Shown here piece after piece: positions 11,516 through 22,149 of a DNA stretch of 64,000 nucleotides (position 1 is the stretch's first letter; every line of letters starts with the position of its first letter). The stretch is taken from positions 1,303,257 to 1,367,256 of the forward strand of contig BFEA01000395.1 of NCBI GenBank assembly GCA_003427395.1. Reading direction: 5' to 3'. A model generated the notes under the pieces. It made no database searches and had not been told where the DNA came from. It worked only from the letters and a program-made list of their open reading frames with translations. Source of the DNA: Chara braunii (taxonomy: Eukaryota > Streptophyta > Charophyceae > Charales > Characeae). Made by a program: the position numbers and the translations under genes.

Positions 11516-11916
11516 GTGAGTTGCACTTTGATCGCCTCGCCATTACATTCTGCTGTCAGCTCCCTCTTCTCCGAAACCTTTAAGGCTTTAATTCGTAATT
11601 GAGCCTCCTTTTCGTTTCTCTTTTTCCTTTCCCCCCCTGTCTTCCTCCTTTTCTCAAGCAAAAAGGCGGGTTGTGTTTAACTTAGGTGTGTGCATAATCG
11701 GGCTACCAGGCAGCTCCTCTCTTACCGGCAAATGCTGTAAGCAGCCTCTAAACATTAATGCGTATCCATCAGAATCTGAACTTATCATGTGCTTAGTGAC
11801 AGTTACGCATCGGTCATTTACGTAAATGAACCTCTCCGTCATTTTCAACGTCGTTGTAGTCTTTCTTGTTCCCCCCGCCGCCGCGCACCCGCCCCCTTCT
11901 TCCCAGCTAAACGTCC

Positions 11917-11928
11917 TTCATGCTAACG

Positions 11929-11960
<32 letters not shown>

Positions 11961-12003
11961 TGCTAATGTTCTCTTAATTTTCCAATTTGAACGGCTTTCA
12001 TCT
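11917..12003 (-). pseudogene. Two U6-like fragments either side of poly(A)
   Basis: On the minus strand CCGTTCAAATTGGAA and GAGAACATTAGCAT (U6 has CCGATAAAATTGGAA and GAGAAGATTAGCAT) occupy about 11960-12000. A run of about 22 A follows, then a second GAGAACGTTAGCATG at 11918-11933. The region between the two U6 blocks is shortened. This looks like two overlapping U6-derived retroinsertions or a template-switched product. Confidence 0.5.
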
Positions 12004-13166
12004 CCATATTTTTTTCTGCGTGTTATCTACCATGCGCATTCTGAACAGTCGGATGGTCGATCCTCACCGCTGTGTGTGGATAGTTTGTTTCCCCACCCTT
12101 TTCCCCGTGTGTGTGACAGAAGACCACGTGTGTTTGTGTGGCTGTCCGGGCAGACGTGGTGGAGCGGTGCCGGCGGTTTATGCTGAATTTGATTTGATGT
12201 TGTTGTCACCATCGTCTGTTGTCTTTGTGTATGCTGTCTTCTAGAATCCTCTTATGTAATATATTGTATGGATATGTGCTATTGTGTAAGCTTATCCCGT
12301 TCTTAGTATTTTTCTCCCCTTGCTGGCAACGGTGCACGCTGCGGTTTTATGTGGCAATATCCAGAGTCGTGCTTGCGCGAGGCCCTCTGTTTTCTGTTTC
12401 TTTGTTCTTCTTTTTGCTTTTGGAATTAAGCGCATCCTGATGACCCAGTTAGACTCGAAAGAACATTGCGGCTCGTACTTCTCTTTGTTGTGCCCTTTTA
12501 TTCCTTTCCGTCGACGGCTCACCCGGCTATTCTTTGTGGCAATACCGAAGCGCATAAAGTCTCACTGTGATTTTCCGCCCTTTCGTGTTTTCTTGTCAAT
12601 GTGTTCTGCTGTGGCCGTGCTGTCTACCCCCTTTTCTTCTCAATGCGCTCTGCTGTCTACGACCTCTTCTTTTTTTTCTCATGACCCGAATTATAGTCCG
12701 AGCTGGACGTAGCTGACTGAAATTACGGCCAGGGCTCAGTCCAAAACGTCCTAGTGAGTATGCTCTGTGTTTCACGCTTTTTTTTTTTTTTGCCTCCTAG
12801 TTGATGGATAGTATTATAAATAGTGATTGTGACAGTATTTGCGCCCCCCCCCCCCCCCCTCTCCCTCCCTCCCCTCTTTTACTGTTGATATTCGAGAGTA
12901 TCTTTCTGTCTCTCTTTTCTTCCCCTTCTCCAGTGTGGTGGATGGAAGGGTCTTCCTGTGTATATTTACACTAGCTTTGCGCTCGTATTGGAACACTACC
13001 TTCTACTTCAACAATTCCCCACAGCAGGGGAGCTGCTTGTGATTATGGCTCCCCTTTTGTGAGCCAGCTTCATCTAGCTAGCTCTTCTTCATTTGATTTT
13101 GGCCGTCAGACTTGGAACGAAGTGATGACTGAAAATGGGCACTCTACTAAGCGGTCGTAGTTAGCT

Positions 13167-13272
13167 TGAAAGAACGGCTGGTCAATTCGTTATCTGACTC
13201 GAATGGCGGCGAACTTAATTCCTCGATCATCCTCCTCGTCCCAAGACGTTCTCTTTCCTCACCCCCCCCGCT

Positions 13273-13355
<83 letters not shown>

Positions 13356-13552
13356 TGTTGTGTCCATCTCATCCGATGACAGGACTCGCCTGGTCAGTCT
13401 ATTAACAGTTACATGTGTGTACCATTCACTGGTGTTCAGGCACATGGGCTGGCGTTCCAAAACTATACTGGATCACTTCTCAGGTATATATTATAGTCAA
13501 TCTGAGCAAGAAACAGGTGAAAAAAAAAGAGCTGAAAGAACGGCTGGTCAAT
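13167..13552 (+). mobile_element. Insert flanked by 20-bp direct repeats
   Basis: TGAAAGAACGGCTGGTCAAT occurs exactly at 13167-13186 and 13533-13552. The 346-bp interior includes the (CA)n tract and ends in AGGTGAAAAAAAAGAGC just before the second copy. A long target-site duplication plus a terminal A run is the signature of LINE-mediated retroposition; the insert has no coding content. Confidence 0.5.
13274..13350. repeat. (CA)n microsatellite
   Basis: About 38 CA units, inside the insert flanked by 20-bp direct repeats. Confidence 0.95.
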
Positions 13553-13814
13553 GCATGACGTCGCTGGCTTTGTGAATTGTTTTCAATGATGATCGGCAGA
13601 TCACGGTTGCAGCTTTACTGTTCATTAGCTGATGTTTCCGTGTCGACAAATGTGAGTCGATCGGTCAAGCGTTCAAACTCTGTGAGATCTTTTACAGTAA
13701 GAGGAAATTTAAACCGAAAAGCCGTCGAGATTCCGCCTTTCATGTATGTATTCGGTGACAGGCTCACGACGAAGTCGCTCTTAACATGTGCGTCAGGGCG
13801 AGTCGATTTGTGCC

Positions 13815-13945
13815 GATAATGGGTCTCGCTTCACTACGCTCGAAATGCACAAAAGACAAAATTCATGGCCGTTTATCTTTCCATCTTCTTGCGGAAGATT
13901 CACTTTCGTTTTGCACATTTCGAGACTAGTGGAGCGAGGCCCAAT
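13815..13945. repeat. Foldback with ~35-bp arms
   Basis: GGGTCTCGCTTCACTACGCT and the following CGAAATGCACAAAA (about 13820-13855) pair with the reverse complement of 13907-13943, which reads GGGCCTCGCTCCACTAGTCT then CGAAATGTGCAAAA. The loop is about 50 bp. Weaker complementarity may extend outward. Confidence 0.55.
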
Positions 13946-14106
13946 GTCTCGGTTATGCAGATGTGTCCGATGATGTCACCCGTCTGACGCTTTCTTTTTT
14001 TCGGGGGGGGGGGTACGTTTCCTTTGTGGAAAACGGATCAGTCTTTATCGCGTGCATAGTCTTTAACAGGACTCTTCGAGTTATGGGTCAACATTTCTAA
14101 ATATGC

Positions 14107-14166
14107 ATAATTCAGGCACCCGAGAAAAAAATAAAATAAAGAATAAAAATAATTCAGGCACCCGAG
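14107..14166 (+). mobile_element. A/T-only insert with 18-bp target duplication
   Basis: ATAATTCAGGCACCCGAG is present at 14107-14124 and 14149-14166. The 24 bases between are only A and T with a single G, as in a retroposon tail. This fits a LINE insertion aborted after copying only the tail. Confidence 0.5.
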
Positions 14167-14393
14167 GGGTATTAAATAGTCGTCACTACGAGCTGTTATT
14201 GACTGACTAAAGGGATATAGAGCAAAAGAACAAATGGATAATTGATCAGATTGTTGGGTAAAAGGGAAACGTGAAAGCCTTCCCACGTATGGGTGGCTAA
14301 GCAGGTCCTGGTCCTGGAGGATTGCCCCGCCACGCTCATCGACTTAAAGTTCAACCGCGTCAGCACAAGCCATTAGTATATCTGCAAAGTATG

Positions 14394-14424
<31 letters not shown>

Positions 14425-14752
14425 GAAATGCATTTTGTTTCGTTTCTGTCCGTATTGATGGATGTAAATTGCGGAGGGGAAAGTAGAAAAAAAAAAAAAA
14501 AAAAAAACGGAAAAGAGCTGTACCTCGATTACTACGATTAGACAACTGGAAACTGAATAGAGTTTTCCTTACTACCGTAGTTGGCAAACATTCAATTTTG
14601 GTTCTGAGAAACGGTGAGATCTTTCAGCGGTTGCACACTAGAGGCAGCGTTTCACTTGCAAGGATCACGAGAGAGAGAATAATGGCCCTAGATAGCAGCG
14701 AACGTCGATCCGTGCAAGTGTAATCTCGCCTCGGGACTCCATGCAGGTTCAA

Positions 14753-14830
<78 letters not shown>
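14753..14830. repeat. (ATT)n microsatellite
   Basis: About 26 ATT units with one interruption (CTG at 14798-14800). Apparent poly-Asn and poly-Ile ORFs here are artefacts of the repeat. Confidence 0.95.
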
Positions 14831-14885
14831 GAAGAACAACCCGACTGGATGCTAGGGGTGCTGGTAAGAGCAGACACCGCTAGCA

Positions 14886-14950
14886 TTCCCGGGGAGGCTC
14901 CATCTATTGGTGGGGAGCAGCACCTGCTCGCAAGCGGGTCCAGCGTCCCT
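14886..14950 (-). repeat. Repeat module shared with 31505 and 37114
   Basis: On the minus strand GGACCCGCTTGCGAGCAGGT is followed by GCTGCTCCCCACCAATAGAT and GGAGCCTC. Nearly the same string occurs at 37117-37167 (+), and a shorter version at 31505-31543 (+) just before the LINE ORF1. It is probably a conserved non-coding segment of one retroposon family. Confidence 0.55.
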
Positions 14951-15079
14951 GAACATTGTAGCTGTTTGCTTGATCACACTTATAATTGTGATGGCAGTCA
15001 GCCGCAGGGCTCACCTACGAAGTACAGAAATAGGGAAGTAGAGCTACAGAATTGTCTGAGTTGCTTGCCTGCCTGACCA

Positions 15080-15640
15080 CCTATATTGAGTGGTAGTATA
15101 CACAGATCACATGTCTGCCGCTGTGACACTAATCTTTTTTCTTTCTTTTTTTTAATGGTTTGCACTTATTCAAATTGAATCAGGAGGCCGGGAATGCTCC
15201 ACAAACAACCCGGGCTGGGGCCATTACCCAGTTTAGGCTCAAGGCTGGAAACCGGGTCCAGCGTCCCATCTGTCTGCAAACACGAAACAGCAAATGGACA
15301 ATGAAAAAAGCAACCTCAAAACAAGAATTGGCCTAACAACCTCAAAACAAGAATTGGCCTAACGAAAGCGACCAGAATTAAAGAGGAAACCAACTACCTC
15401 AGTAAGCATCTTGACCATTCGAAGTTCAGCGCTCATGAACAGGAGCAAATCAAATGTCCGCAAACTCAGGACAACAAGTGGTCCAAAAGGAAACTGTTAC
15501 AGAAATAAAGAGAGAATCTAACTACAGAAGTGAAGTGCATTGGCGAGTCAGGGACCAACACCCCATATGGCTGCACCCTCCAGAGTGAAACGAGCCAGAC
15601 CAGGAAGGCAGTGGAATATTTTTACCCAGCTTCGCTTACG
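15080..15640. other. No gene; short repeats and probable LINE 3' region
   Basis: A 26-bp unit, containing CAAGAATTGGCCTAAC, is duplicated in tandem at about 15313-15364. TCCAGCGTCCC at 15257-15267 echoes the module at 14.9 kb. The right-hand part probably belongs to the 3' end of the minus-strand LINE. Confidence 0.35.
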
Positions 15641-16455
15641 CTCACAATTCAGAGGAGAATCTTGCCTAAGTTGGCTTCGGGATTAACCAGGGTGAGAAGA
15701 CCAGTCCGCCTTTGGGACCTGGTTTGACCAGCTTGTGATCTATACCCCATGTTTTCCAAAACCAGGATGTTCCTTTTCGGGCAGCACCGCCCTTTGCCTT
15801 GCGGTACCAATCGGACCAAATACAATGCCGGCGTACAACGCCAGCATAATGTTGGCATGGCAAGTTTAAGCTGAACATCTTCACACCGTTCCTGTTGAAA
15901 TGTATGCGAGTTTCTCTACTTCCAAATGGTGGTCATAATAATGGCTCTAAAAGTCTGCGCTACCCGGCAGGCTGGGTTGTCATTTCTGTTGGCCATTGGC
16001 GAGATGCCCGATAAAATAAACTCATCCGTACAGCTGAAGGACAGGCACGGTAGACTTGACCAGTGTCCTCGCCACCAGGACCAAAGGGGCAATCTAACCA
16101 AAGATGGTGGTTGGTCTCCCATGCCCACTGACAGAGAGAGCACACTGTTGAAACTTCCATTCCTCAACTTGCCAGGGAGGTTGCAGTGGGTATAATTAAC
16201 ATTGACTGCTGCCACAGCAGACTCCCCAGTCTTTCAGAGGGCAGCTTCTTGAGGAGCTACCAATGCTTTTCCTGAGTTTCTTTGTTGTAGTCCATCAGTG
16301 CTAACTCCTGTCTGTGCTTGCTCACCACGTCGAAAGGGCAACATGGTGGCCGTTCTCTCAGCAGGCCGGTGCCAATCTTGGATGTAAAGCCGTCCATAGG
16401 GATAGCAGCTGTCCCATGTTGGATTGCAGTGATCCATAATGTAATGAACCCAGTC
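15640..16455 (-). pseudogene. LINE ORF2 C-terminal fragment (zf-RVT region)
   Basis: The minus-strand translation at about 16160-15960 contains CSLCQWAWETNHHLWLDCPF, the Cys/His cluster that closes many plant-type LINE reverse transcriptases. Further down, IWSDWYRKAKGG-like sequence (15880-15750) is typical of the tail of ORF2. Upstream in the minus direction, DWHRPAERTATMLPFRR (16390-16330) continues the protein. It stops at the left end of the gypsy insertion (16456) and seems to resume at 24460-26090. Stops and frameshifts show it is dead. Confidence 0.6.
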
Positions 16456-17621
16456 TGGCAGGTACTCAGAAAACGTCAAACATCAATAGTCTCATCATCT
16501 GCATCAAAGTCTCCAAATCACGAATTGATAACTCAAACAGTATCTCATTACCATCAAAAGAAGAGAGTGGAGGGGGAACAGACAAAGGAGAAGATGAAAG
16601 ATCACACAGTAATAATCCCTTCAGATCCCTCTCCTTCTCCGGGCTTCTTCCCTCTCCACGTCAACAATGATAATAAGTATATTCCTGATCACACAATAGT
16701 GCCACATGGCACTTAATCTCGTGAAGACCATGAAGACATAGCAGATTCAAGTGATGATGTCAACCTCCGGTGAGTACCTGCCCTCCATCCACAGATGCCG
16801 ATCTTCCTCCTCCTCGCAACCAGTCACCTCATGTAGACAGCGTGGACAATGCCACGTCAGCAGTCGAGACAGGTGGCATGCGCCACATCATCATTGAAGA
16901 CTAGGAGTAACGCGACATCAGCATGCAACATAGTCCAGAGGCAACGCCACATCATCATGCAATGTAGACCAGAGGCAGCGCCACATCAGCATGCCATGAA
17001 GACCAGTGGCAGCGCCACATCAGCATGCCATGAAGACCAGAGGCAGTGCCACATCAGCATGCCAGGAAGACCAGAGGCAGTGCCTCATCAGCATTGTCTG
17101 GCGCATAGAAGAAGCGCCAGCATGCTGCCTCCACCTTGTGCTGTTGTTCGCAACGCCTGTGCACAGCCAGCATGTAGCTAGTGTCGCGCCAGCATGAAGC
17201 CAGCATCCAGTCAAAGTCAAGCCAGCGTCAAAGCAGCATAGCAAGGCTGAATGCTTGACTCACTCGAGGCCAGCCTTAAGTAACAGTTGTCGAGGTTGTC
17301 TGGCCTCGGGTGCTCTTCCCACAATCGTCCAGATTGACTTACAACTGTGGGCCCGGATCGTACAGTTGCAGACTTCTCCCTAGGGCTTGATGCTGTCTGG
17401 GTACCTGCATACAAACAAATGTGTGTGCTTGACCAGCGGCCTGGGCTAGGTACCTTCGGACTTTGACTGTTGGGATCACGACAGTTGACCAAAGTCAATT
17501 GTCACACGTCCAGGCCCTGAGTCTTGTGTGAGGTCCTTTTTGCCCCCGATTTCGGCCTCGGCTGAGGGCGGCCGAGTTGGCCCTCAAACTATCCACGAGA
17601 CATATGGCATGGGTTATTGCA
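16456..17621 (-). repeat. Element 1 LTR, left (3' LTR of the element)
   Basis: About 1,166 bp, matching 23254-24459. It contains a 34-bp minisatellite (16886-17096, about six units, CATCAGCATGCCATGAAGAC type). The right LTR has about one more unit, which accounts for most of the length difference. Many substitutions separate the LTRs, so the insertion is not recent. Confidence 0.75.
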
Positions 17622-17749
17622 TTCCTGTCGGCCCAGTTTTCGAGTTCCATTGCAAAAAATACATTAATTCTCACTTAACCCACGTTCATATGCAACAACA
17701 ATATCAGGAGCAGTGGGTAGTTTTTTCCTACTAAACCATCTGGCTTCAG

Positions 17750-19080
17750 ATGGAGGTTGGGATTTGAACTTTACCTTGTACTGCTTCTGAGGTTGTCCTC
17801 TGCCACATGTGAAAAATAGCCATGTTCCATTAATATTCTTTCAACTTCATAGCCTCCATTCATAGAGGGCATAAACGGAGATGGTCTGTTCGAAAAGTTA
17901 TCACTTTCTATGTAGAGTAGCAGTTTAGACGCATGAAAGACAAGGTATGTCCTTAGATGTGGAGGTACATCTATACGATAGGAAGGTCCATCTTCACCTC
18001 CAATTACTTTGAGAACTTCCTAGGGCCCGTAGTAGACAGGTAGCAGTTTCTGAGACACATCTTCTTCTAGGGAAAACTCTTTAGACTTAACCCAAACAAA
18101 GTTCTCTTCTTGGAATTGCGAAGGACGACGATGTTTATCAGCTTTATTAGCTTGTTCTATCATTTGCAGTTGGGATTTCTGTATGTTTTCCTTCACCTTC
18201 TTAATTTCTTTTTCATACAAAATTGCGAATTCATGCGTTTCTGGGGGTAGCCTCTGAATCTGGTCCCCGGTTAGTGCATCAATGGGACACCTAGGCTTCC
18301 ATTCTTTATGCAGTGCGTTAAGTGTTCTACCTGTGACAATATGTATAATGTTATTATAAGCACTAACAATTTTAGGCAAGTTCTCATCCACTAATCTGGT
18401 TAGGGTGGACATACATTCGCGAAAGTTGTTGGCAAAGACGATTCATTTGTTCAGTTTGGTCATTCGTTTCAGGATGTCTGTCTGACGATATGGTCAACTT
18501 GGTCCCATAGACGTCCATCAACTTTTGTCGCTGTACACTGGTGAACCGAACATGTGAGATACGATGGTTTTGGAAAATCCATACTCAGAGACTCATTGCA
18601 TTTGAAACTTTTGAATGATGAGTTTGGTTCTAACTTCAACAGGCAAAGGAATAAACATAGCATACTGAGAGAATCTATCGACGATGACGATTACCTGACT
18701 GTTGTCGTTTCGACTTTTAGTGAGACTCATAAAGTCAATTGAAATAGACTCATTTGACTCACTTGGAATTGACAGCGATCTCAATAGTCCCATCGGATTC
18801 TCATGTGAGGGCTTGTTCCTCTCACAAACAAGACAAGTTCGCACATACGTTAGTATATCTTCCTTTATTCCTTTGCATTCAAAACGTTCACGCACATCGA
18901 CATACGTTTTCTTAAAACCAAAGTGACCTTCCACATCATGACATTCCCTAATTATTAAACTCTTGATTGATTCTAGGTGAGGAATGCATAATCTTTCTTC
19001 GGTTTTATCTAGCAAGAAGAGTAAGCCATCAATTATTCGATATTTCGAAAATAACTCAGGGTTCTTTCGCAGAGTCTCAA
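17750..19080 (-). pseudogene. Element 1 integrase and chromodomain-like tail
   Basis: The H2C2 zinc-binding segment is visible at about 18960-18820 (ECHDVEGHFGFKKTY, then TCLVCERNKPSH). The start of the catalytic core follows as SIDFMSLTKSRND and VIVIVDRFSQYAMFIPLP (18750-18640). The C-terminal part (18412-18020) has SAYNNIIHIVTGRTLNALH and ends SQKLLPVYYGP. Past that are DGPSYRIDVPPHLRTY and a YEVERIL start of a chromodomain-like tail (about 17990-17850). Frameshifts near 18660 and 18430 and a stop near 18020 break the frame. Confidence 0.75.
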
Positions 19081-19131
19081 TGATAGGACTCCAAATAGGA
19101 TCAGTCCCATAACCCTGGCGGATCTGTTCTT

Positions 19132-19560
19132 TCAGTTCATTTTCGATATCGAGATAGGAGACATGGCTCCAAAGAAATTTGCACGCCTAGACAAAGCATC
19201 CGCAACAACGTTAGACTTACCTTTGATGGTTTTCACCTCAAAGTTAAAAGTGTCAAGGAAAGCGGACCACCTTACCAACTTGTTGGAAAGCTTAGGCGAA
19301 ATCTTGATCCACTTTAAGGTAGAGTGGTCAGAGTAGATAGTGAAATGCCTCTCTAACAAGTAGTGCTTCCAGGTATCTAGTGCAACAAGTAAGACATACG
19401 ATTCCCTTTCATATGTGGAGTTGACCACTTTCTCTAACGGAAGTCTCCTGGACATAAACTCGACAAGTCTATATCCCTTACCATCGTCTTGCTGTAGCAC
19501 AACCCCAATCCCATACTGACTTGCGTTAATCGTGACGATGAAAGGAAGAGAAGGATCAAC
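19132..19560 (-). pseudogene. Element 1 RNase H
   Basis: The ORF at 19500-19132 encodes MLQQDDGKGYRLVEFMSRRL, YERESYVLLVALDTWKHYL, then FTIYSDHSTLKW and SNVVADALSRR, the usual order of Ty3/gypsy RNase H motifs. The catalytic Asp of YSDH is present. The upstream part is broken by shifts at 19500-19740. Confidence 0.75.
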
Positions 19561-19747
19561 AATATTTAGGACAGGGTAGTGAATCAGAACTTGCTTTAAG
19601 GCAATCTTTGTCCCATAACCAAGGTTTTTCTTTTTTTAGTAATTTTCTCATGAGAGCAGCTATCAAGGAGAAGTTCCTGACGAACTTCCTATAGTAGCTA
19701 GCAAGTCCTAAGAAATATCTCAGTTCATTTATAGTCTTAGGTTGTGG

Positions 19748-20400
19748 TCAATCTCTGATTGGTGTAATCTTGAAGTTCTTTTCTTCAGGACTTGGTCCTT
19801 CCTCGTTCACTATATGCCCTAAGTACAAGACTTCAAGCTTAGCGAACTCAGATTTTTTCGGATTCAGTTTGAAGTTGCCCTCGCGCAACTTCTGCAAGAT
19901 CATTTGTAGGTGTTTCTCGTGATCTTCCGATGTCTTACTGTACACTAGAATATCGTCGAGATAGACTACTACGAATTGATCGAGCCATTGTCGGAACAAT
20001 TCGTTCATGGAGCTTTGGAAGGTTGCAGGCGTGTTGGTCAAACCGAAAGGCATAACCACAAACTCGTAATGATCGTACGTGGTTCGGAATGCCGTCTTGT
20101 GTTGAACCTCAGGAGCCACCTTGATCTGGTGGTACCTTGACTTGAGATCAATCTTGCTGAAGTATTTGCACCCCTGCAACTGATCCAATAGATCGTCAAT
20201 ACGAGGAAGAGGCTTCGCGTTTTTGACAGTGACGGAGTTCATCCACGATAATCTATACATAGACGAAGTTCTCTTTCCTTTTTGGGCACAAATAAGACAG
20301 GTGCACCGTGAGATGAGCTAGGGCGAATCCATCCTTTGTCAGTAAGTTCTTGCAACCACTTTCGAAGTTCCTCAAGTTCCCTGGGAGACATTCGGTAAAT
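19748..20400 (-). pseudogene. Element 1 reverse transcriptase
   Basis: The minus strand encodes FSKIDLKSRYHQIKV, YEFVVMPFGLTNTPATFQ and FVVVYLDDILVYSKTS, so the catalytic YLDD is intact. The N-terminal part (VLFVPKKERELRLCIDYRG) lies in another frame at 20330-20240, which marks a frameshift near 20250. Confidence 0.85.
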
Positions 20401-22090
20401 GGGACCCTTGGGAATCTTGCTTCCGGAAATGATCTCGATTGTGTGCTTAATAGCACGCTCAGTAATTCCCGTCGGCTCAGTTTGCAAGTCCTTGTATTCG
20501 TCGAGAAGTTTTTCAATAGAAGGTGGGTTGGCTGAGGAACATTCACCTACTCGCTTGACAAGCACCATCATCATCTCCTTATCCAACTTCTTCTTTACTA
20601 CCATTGATCGAAAAACTGGGTAACTCATACAACAGAAAGATAAAGTAGAGTCAGAGTCATACATATGATATAATTTTATAGCACGCAGTTCGGACTTTTC
20701 GTCGTTGAGTTTGACAAGTTTATTTTTGAACCTTACCTTTGGGTCGGTTTCCTCGTGCCAATCCATTCCCAGAATCATGTCGAATGGTAGGTTTTTTTCT
20801 ATTAGGAAGGATATCTCATGTAGTATCTTCTTTCCTTCCTTAATTCTGAAATGACACTTGACACAATCGACATATTGAGAGATAGTGATCATGCTCTTGT
20901 CAGCCAGTATAGATGTGATAGGTTAAGGTAAATCCTTTACCTTCATTCCCATATGCAACTTACGAATTGCCTTCTCAGTGATGTAAGACCGTGTTGATCA
21001 CGGATCTAAAAGGGCATCTATTCACGTGTGCACAATCTCAATATCTGCGATCATCAACTTACCCTTAGACTTAGCTTTCTTCGCTCATGAACTCTGTAGT
21101 GCTATGATTTCATTGTTGAGCTCATAAAGGGAATCGTCCAGTGAGACAAAACAAAGTACTGTGTCAGGGTGGTCTGGACAACGGGCGGAAGAAGAGCCAT
21201 CCTCTGTTTTGAGAGTCGAAGGGGTTGTAGGCGCCTTACCTTTATCTTTGTCGACATTCGGTAAATGAGATCCTTGGGAATCTTACTTTCGGGAATGATC
21301 ACGATTGTGTGCTTAATACCACGCTCAGTAATTCCCGTCGGCTCAGTTTGCAAGTCCTTGTATTCGTCGAGAAGTTTTTCGATAAAAGGTGGGTAGGATG
21401 AAAAACATTCACCTACTCGCTTGACAAACACCATCTTCTGATCCAATTTCTTCTTTATTACCATTGATTGGGAAGATGGGTAACTCATACGGCAGAAAGA
21501 TAGAGTAGAGTCAGAGTATGACCTATGATATAGTTTTATGGCACGCAGTTTGGACTTTTCGTCCTTGAGTTTGACAATTTTATCTTTGAACCTTACCTCG
21601 GGGTTGGCTTCCTCGTGCCAATCCATTCCCAGAATCATGTCAAATGGTAGGTTTTTTTATATTAGGAAGGATATCTCATGTAGTATCTTCTTGCCTTCCT
21701 TAATTCCGAAATGACACTTGACACGATCGACGTATTGAGAGACAATGATCGTGCTCTTGTCAGCTAGTATAGACGTGATAGGTCTAGGTAAATCCTTTAT
21801 CTTCATTCCCAAATGCAACTTACAAATTGCCTTCTCTGAGATGTAAGACCGCGTTGATCACGGATCCAACAGGGCACCTACTCACGTGTGCGCAATCTCA
21901 ATATCTGTGATCATCAACTCACCCTTCGCCCATGAACTTTGTAGTGCTATGAGTTTATTGCCGAGCTCATCAAGGGAATCGTCCAGTGAGACATAACAAA
22001 GTACAGTGTCAGGGTGGTCTGGACGACGGGCGGAAGAAAAAACATCCTCTGCTTTGAGAGTCGAAGGGGTAGAAGGGGTTGTAGGCGCCC
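20389..22090 (-). repeat. ~0.85-kb tandem duplication inside element 1
   Basis: The segment from about 20389 to 21256 repeats at about 21257-22090 (offset 849-868 bp). Protease-linker motifs occur in both (ILGMDWHEETDP and ILGMDWHEEANP). The copies share long identical runs with scattered differences. The outer copy (ORF 21638-21102) leads into unrelated sequence and not into RT, so one copy must be non-functional. Confidence 0.75.
20400..20960 (-). pseudogene. Element 1 protease-RT linker region
   Basis: The minus-strand ORF (20892-20239) contains PFDMILGMDWHEETDP, the flap and C-terminal motif of a gypsy protease (usual form ILG.DWL), then a linker into RT (KHTIEIISGSKIPKGPIYRM). The N-terminal catalytic Asp lies further upstream in degraded sequence. 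Start and frame are uncertain. Confidence 0.6.
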
Positions 22091-22149
22091 CTTTATCTTT
22101 GTCTAATCCCTTTGACTGAGTAGGAGCTACTCCTACTAGATGCTCGCTT

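Larger units (their letters stand above)
11516..14850 (+). other. 5' part of GDH intron 1
   Basis: Opens with GTGAGT. No gene is seen. It contains U6-like fragments (11917-12003), a C-run at 12843-12859, (CA)n at 13274-13350, poly(T) and poly(A) runs near 14398 and 14489, and (ATT)n at 14753-14830. Three structures are listed separately: a 20-bp direct-repeat-flanked insert, an 18-bp direct-repeat-flanked A/T tail, and a foldback near 13.8-13.96 kb. Confidence 0.6.

Noticed and set aside
13147-13460. ORFs with poly-Cys/Val or poly-Thr/His
   Set aside because: Translations of the (CA)n tract in several frames.
14624-14839. Poly-Asn / poly-Ile ORFs
   Set aside because: Produced entirely by the (ATT)n microsatellite.
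16886-17096. CRISPR-like array
   Set aside because: Units are contiguous with no spacers, and the context is a eukaryotic LTR.
16849-17181. His/Ser-rich ORFs (HQHAMKTSGSAT repeats)
   Set aside because: Translation of the 34-bp minisatellite in the LTR; non-coding in both LTRs.
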